Shown here piece after piece: positions 4,263 to 6,859 of a stretch of 6,859 nucleotides of DNA. The DNA lies in the NCBI GenBank assembly GCA_902779075.1, contig CACZAK010000279.1, forward strand, positions 1-6,859, written 5' to 3'. The stretch is from an uncultured bacterium. Lineage in GTDB: Bacteria > Verrucomicrobiota > Kiritimatiellia > RFP12 > UBA1067. Every line of letters begins with the position of its first letter. Within the stretch, counting starts at the first letter, position 1. Below the pieces are notes generated by a model. That model was not told the DNA's origin and searched no databases. It saw nothing but the letters and a program-made list of their open reading frames with translations. The translations under genes and the position numbers were made by a program.

Positions 4263-6707
4263 ATGCAAATAACATCAAAGGCAATTCTTGGCGACGCCGT
4301 GGCGGCGTTTGCCGCAGTCGCGGCGTGCGGAGTGCTGCAGTCGTGCGCGGCCGGCGGGGCGGGCTTCGTTCCGTCCGCCGAGGCTTTGTTCCCGTTGAGC
4401 CGGGTGCGCCTCACCGGCGGGCCGCTCCAGTGGCAGCAGGAGCAGAACCGCAAGTACCTTCTGCGCCTGGAGCCGGATCGGATGTTGAGCCGCTTCCGCA
4501 GCGAGGCCGGCCTGAAGCCGAAGGCCGCGCAATACGGCGGCTGGGAGTCGCCGAGGCACTTGCTCGACCTGCCGGGCGCGATACTCGGCTTCTACATGGC
4601 CGGGGCGGCCATGACGGTGGAGGCCACCGGCGACGAAGAACTGAAGCGAAGGCTCGAATACATAGTGGACGAGCTGGAGGCCGTGCAAAACGCCTACGGG
4701 GACGGATACGCGCTCGCGATAAAGGGGCGGCAGGGTCTTTTCGACGAGATCGCCTCCGGCAAGATCGACCTCGTATACAGTCCAAAGTCGCAATACGGAT
4801 ACATGGTGAACGGTCATTTCGCGCCGGTCTACACGTTGAACAAACTGCTCATCGGCCTTTACCGCGTCCATGTCGCAACCGGAAGCGAGAAGGCGAGGCA
4901 CGTGTTCCTGCGCCTTTCCGACTGGTTCGGCGGGAAGGTCGTGGACAGGCTTTCCGACGCGCAGCTGCAAAAGCTCCTCGACTGCGAGAGCGGGTCCATG
5001 CCTGAAACGTACGTGGAGGCGTTTTTGATGACGGGCGACGAGAAGTACCGCCGCTGGGCCAGGCGCCTATGCCACGAACGCGCCCTCGCACCGCTCGCCG
5101 ACGGGAGGCTTTCGCATCTCGATTTCCACCACGGGAACAACGAGATACCGAAGTACACTGGCTTCGAGCGCGTCTACCGCGTCACCGGCGAGGAGCGGCT
5201 GCACAAGGCGATTTCAAACGCATGGCGCGCGTTCTCCGGCTTGCATTCGTGGGCGAACGGCGGAAACACGCTGGGCGAGCATCTTTTCCCCGAGGCGATG
5301 TTCAAGGAGAAGCTCTTCCTCGACGGCGGCCCGGAGTCCTGCAACTCCGTGAACATGCTCCGGCAGACCGAGGCGCTGTTCCAGACGGAGCCGTCGCCGG
5401 ACAAGATCGACTTCTACGAGCGCGTCCTCTTCGACCACCTGCTTTCCACGCACGACCCCGTGCTGGGCCGCGCGATCTACTACACTCCCGTGAAGCCGGG
5501 CGCGTCGCGCACCTATTCGGACGAGTTCGACTCCATGTGGTGCTGCACAGGCACGGGGTTCGAGGCGCCGGGCAAATACGCGCAGATGGTGTTCACCCAT
5601 GCGCCGGACGATAGCGCCGTGACGGTGCAGCTTTTCGCGCCCGCCACCCTCGACTGGAGGGAGCGCGGCGTGAAACTGCGGCAGGACACGGCGTTCCCCT
5701 ACGGTGAAACCTCGTGCATAAAGGTGGACGCCGTCGGCGCGGACGCGGCCTTCACCGTCAAGGTGCGTCGCCCGGCGTGGGCCGGCGAGGGGTTTGCGGT
5801 CTACGTGAACGGCGAACGGCAGACGCGCGCGGGAGCGGGATGCGTCGAAATCGCCCGCAGATGGAAGGCGGGCGACCGCATCGAAGTGGAGTTCCCGATG
5901 TCCTTGCGGGCAGAGAGGCTGAGGGGGTCGAAGGAGTACATTGCGTTCTACTACGGGCCGACGCTTCTCGTGGGCGACTGCGGAAGCGGTGGGATGAAGC
6001 CGGGCGACTACATCGCCCGGCCGGCGAGCAGTCCAACGTCAAGCTGGAAGCGAGACGGGCGAGTGCCTATGCCGACCGTTCCGCCAGGGGCGTTCGCAGA
6101 CCCGGCATCATGCCTTGAGCGCACTGCGTGCGGGGCGATCGCGTTCCGTCTGGTGGGAAGCGAAATCATCCTGAAGCCGATCTACGACCTGCATTTCAGC
6201 CATTACCACACTTACTTCAGGATGCTAAGCGAAGAGGAGGAGCGGGCGTTCGCCGAGGCCGCCGCGAAGGAGGCCGGCCTTTCGAGCCGTGCGACGGACA
6301 GCGTGAAGATCGGCGACGAGGGCTCGGAGAAGGCGCATGGCCTCGCCGGAGTGAAAACCGCGTCCGGCGCCGGGCTGTACGGAAAGTACGGCGACTACAG
6401 ATGGCGTCACGCGCTTCCAGGCGGCTCTTTCAGCTACAGGCTTGCCGTCGGCGGCAAGCCCGGCGGACGGACTCTCGTGGCGGAATACTACAAGCGCGAG
6501 TTCGGGAACAGGGCGTTCGACGTGCAGGTGGACGGCGTCACGATCCACACCGAGAAGCTCAAGGATTACGGGCGGCATGGCTTCAGGTTCGTGGAGATGC
6601 CCGTTCCCGAAGAGTTGCTGAAGGGCAAAAAGACGGTCGAGGTGAAACTGGCCGCCAAGCCCGGCAACATGGCCGGAGGCCTGTTCGGGCTTTGGCTCGT
6701 CCCGTGA
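4263..6707 (+). CDS. GH127 beta-L-arabinofuranosidase
   Basis: This 814-residue glycoside hydrolase family 127 (DUF1680) enzyme is expected to remove beta-L-arabinofuranose, as from the arabino-oligosaccharides on hydroxyproline-rich plant glycoproteins. The start is fixed by AAGGAGG (4250-4256) six bases before ATG. Residues 1-28 are a signal peptide ending LQSC, a plausible lipobox with Cys28, so it may be a membrane-anchored lipoprotein. The (alpha/alpha)6 catalytic domain covers about 42-445. Known zinc and catalytic residues of the bifidobacterial enzyme have clear counterparts: Glu339 in LGEH, Glu358 and Cys360 in GPESC, and Cys427-Cys428 in MWCCTG, with one of the paired cysteines the expected nucleophile. 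Beta-sandwich regions follow: about 450-550 (RRPAWAGEGF, YVNGE), about 555-650 (AFYYGPTLLVG, FSHYHTYF, DUF4986-like), and a final domain about 680-814 (WRHALPGGSFSYRL). The total exceeds the roughly 660-residue bifidobacterial enzyme by this last domain. It pairs functionally with the divergent GH51. Confidence 0.92.
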   Translation: MQITSKAILGDAVAAFAAVAACGVLQSCAAGGAGFVPSAEALFPLSRVRLTGGPLQWQQEQNRKYLLRLEPDRMLSRFRSEAGLKPKAAQYGGWESPRHLLDLPGAILGFYMAGAAMTVEATGDEELKRRLEYIVDELEAVQNAYGDGYALAIKGRQGLFDEIASGKIDLVYSPKSQYGYMVNGHFAPVYTLNKLLIGLYRVHVATGSEKARHVFLRLSDWFGGKVVDRLSDAQLQKLLDCESGSMPETYVEAFLMTGDEKYRRWARRLCHERALAPLADGRLSHLDFHHGNNEIPKYTGFERVYRVTGEERLHKAISNAWRAFSGLHSWANGGNTLGEHLFPEAMFKEKLFLDGGPESCNSVNMLRQTEALFQTEPSPDKIDFYERVLFDHLLSTHDPVLGRAIYYTPVKPGASRTYSDEFDSMWCCTGTGFEAPGKYAQMVFTHAPDDSAVTVQLFAPATLDWRERGVKLRQDTAFPYGETSCIKVDAVGADAAFTVKVRRPAWAGEGFAVYVNGERQTRAGAGCVEIARRWKAGDRIEVEFPMSLRAERLRGSKEYIAFYYGPTLLVGDCGSGGMKPGDYIARPASSPTSSWKRDGRVPMPTVPPGAFADPASCLERTACGAIAFRLVGSEIILKPIYDLHFSHYHTYFRMLSEEEERAFAEAAAKEAGLSSRATDSVKIGDEGSEKAHGLAGVKTASGAGLYGKYGDYRWRHALPGGSFSYRLAVGGKPGGRTLVAEYYKREFGNRAFDVQVDGVTIHTEKLKDYGRHGFRFVEMPVPEELLKGKKTVEVKLAAKPGNMAGGLFGLWLVP

Positions 6708-6719
6708 ACCGCCGTAAAA

Positions 6720-6741
6720 TGATATAATGTTGCCGAAGGAG
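6720..6741 (+). promoter_or_regulatory. orphan promoter and ribosome-binding site downstream of GH127
   Basis: TG-A-TATAAT (6720-6728) is an extended -10, and AAGGAG lies at 6736-6741. No start codon follows at a usable distance. Instead there is an AG run and then repeat copy 3 from 6754. This looks like the leader of the next plus-strand gene, separated from its coding region by the insertion. A chance AT-rich match is possible. Confidence 0.45.
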
Positions 6742-6742
6742 C

Positions 6743-6756
6743 AGAGAGAGAGAGAG
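6743..6756 (+). repeat. (AG)7 simple repeat
   Basis: Seven AG units run directly into the GAGGGGGC left end of repeat copy 3. The run lies between an apparent ribosome-binding site and the inserted repeat. Dinucleotide runs can vary in length by slippage, but nothing here shows a phase-variation role. Confidence 0.7.
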
Positions 6757-6859
6757 GGGGCTGACCCCATTGGTGGAGTGGGAGTGGTGGAGTAACTTCA
6801 TGCAAGAGCCCTCCTTCCCTTCGCAGTCAAGCGATATGTTCGCTGCGGCGAATGGGGGG
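6754..6859 (+). mobile_element. MITE-like repeat, copy 3 (5' part only)
   Basis: Bases 6769-6859 are identical to 1624-1714 of the full copy (91 of 91). The left end starts with the same GAGGGGGC, but the following hairpin is shorter: GGGG-CTGA-CCCC (6757-6768) in place of GGGGCC-AGA-GGCCCC. The window ends inside the internal stem-loop. Same orientation as copies 1 and 2. Confidence 0.85.

Noticed and set aside
4229..5005. Plus-strand frame overlapping the GH127 start
   Set aside because: Arg/Gly-rich low-complexity translation with no ribosome-binding site at its ATG; a shadow of GH127.
5069..6727. Further frames over GH127 (5069-5614, 5714-6118, 6128-6727 plus; several minus)
   Set aside because: All are Arg-rich shadows of a clearly coding frame.

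Overview
This window looks like an accessory, repeat-rich stretch of a bacterial chromosome (probably one metagenomic contig) centred on secreted plant-polysaccharide hydrolases. The taxonomic reading is inference. Strong AAGGAGG ribosome-binding sites, TATAAT-type promoters, dense signal peptides, GC-rich palindromic repeats and a LamG-like secreted-protein relic suggest a gut-associated member of the PVC group (Kiritimatiellota/Lentisphaerota-like). There is no rRNA or housekeeping gene to confirm this.

Layout. Positions 1-108 are the 3' part of a short non-coding mobile repeat. Positions 134-955 (minus) encode an exported endonuclease/exonuclease/phosphatase (EEP) fold protein with its own promoter. 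The 347-bp gap that follows holds that promoter, a 5' stem-loop and a 131-bp REP/BIME-like palindromic element (1101-1231). Positions 1306-1605 (plus) are the broken start of a secreted LamG-like gene, with one base missing after the start codon and its 3' end cut off by a full 239-bp copy of the mobile repeat (1606-1844). That copy has imperfect terminal inverted repeats and a candidate 6-bp target duplication, TTGGCG. Positions 1909-3966 (minus) encode a GH51 alpha-L-arabinofuranosidase with an extra N-terminal jelly-roll-like domain. Positions 4026 to about 4190 (minus) are the orphan C-terminus of another secreted protein. Positions 4263-6707 (plus) encode a GH127 beta-L-arabinofuranosidase with its Glu/Cys3 zinc site intact. 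Then come a promoter and ribosome-binding site with no gene behind them, an (AG)7 run, and the 5' part of a third repeat copy that runs to the window end.

How it works together. GH51 and GH127 are transcribed divergently from a roughly 300-bp region and should together remove alpha- and beta-linked L-arabinofuranose from arabinan, arabinoxylan, extensin or related glycans at the cell surface or outside the cell. The EEP gene is unrelated by sequence and has visibly lower GC. All the promoters found share an extended -10 (TG-N-TATA[A/C]T) with weak -35 elements.

The most interesting non-genic content is the mobile repeat family. One complete and two partial copies occur in 6.9 kb, both window ends lie inside it, and it appears to have truncated one gene and separated a promoter from another. 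No transposase, CRISPR array, defence system or tRNA was seen.
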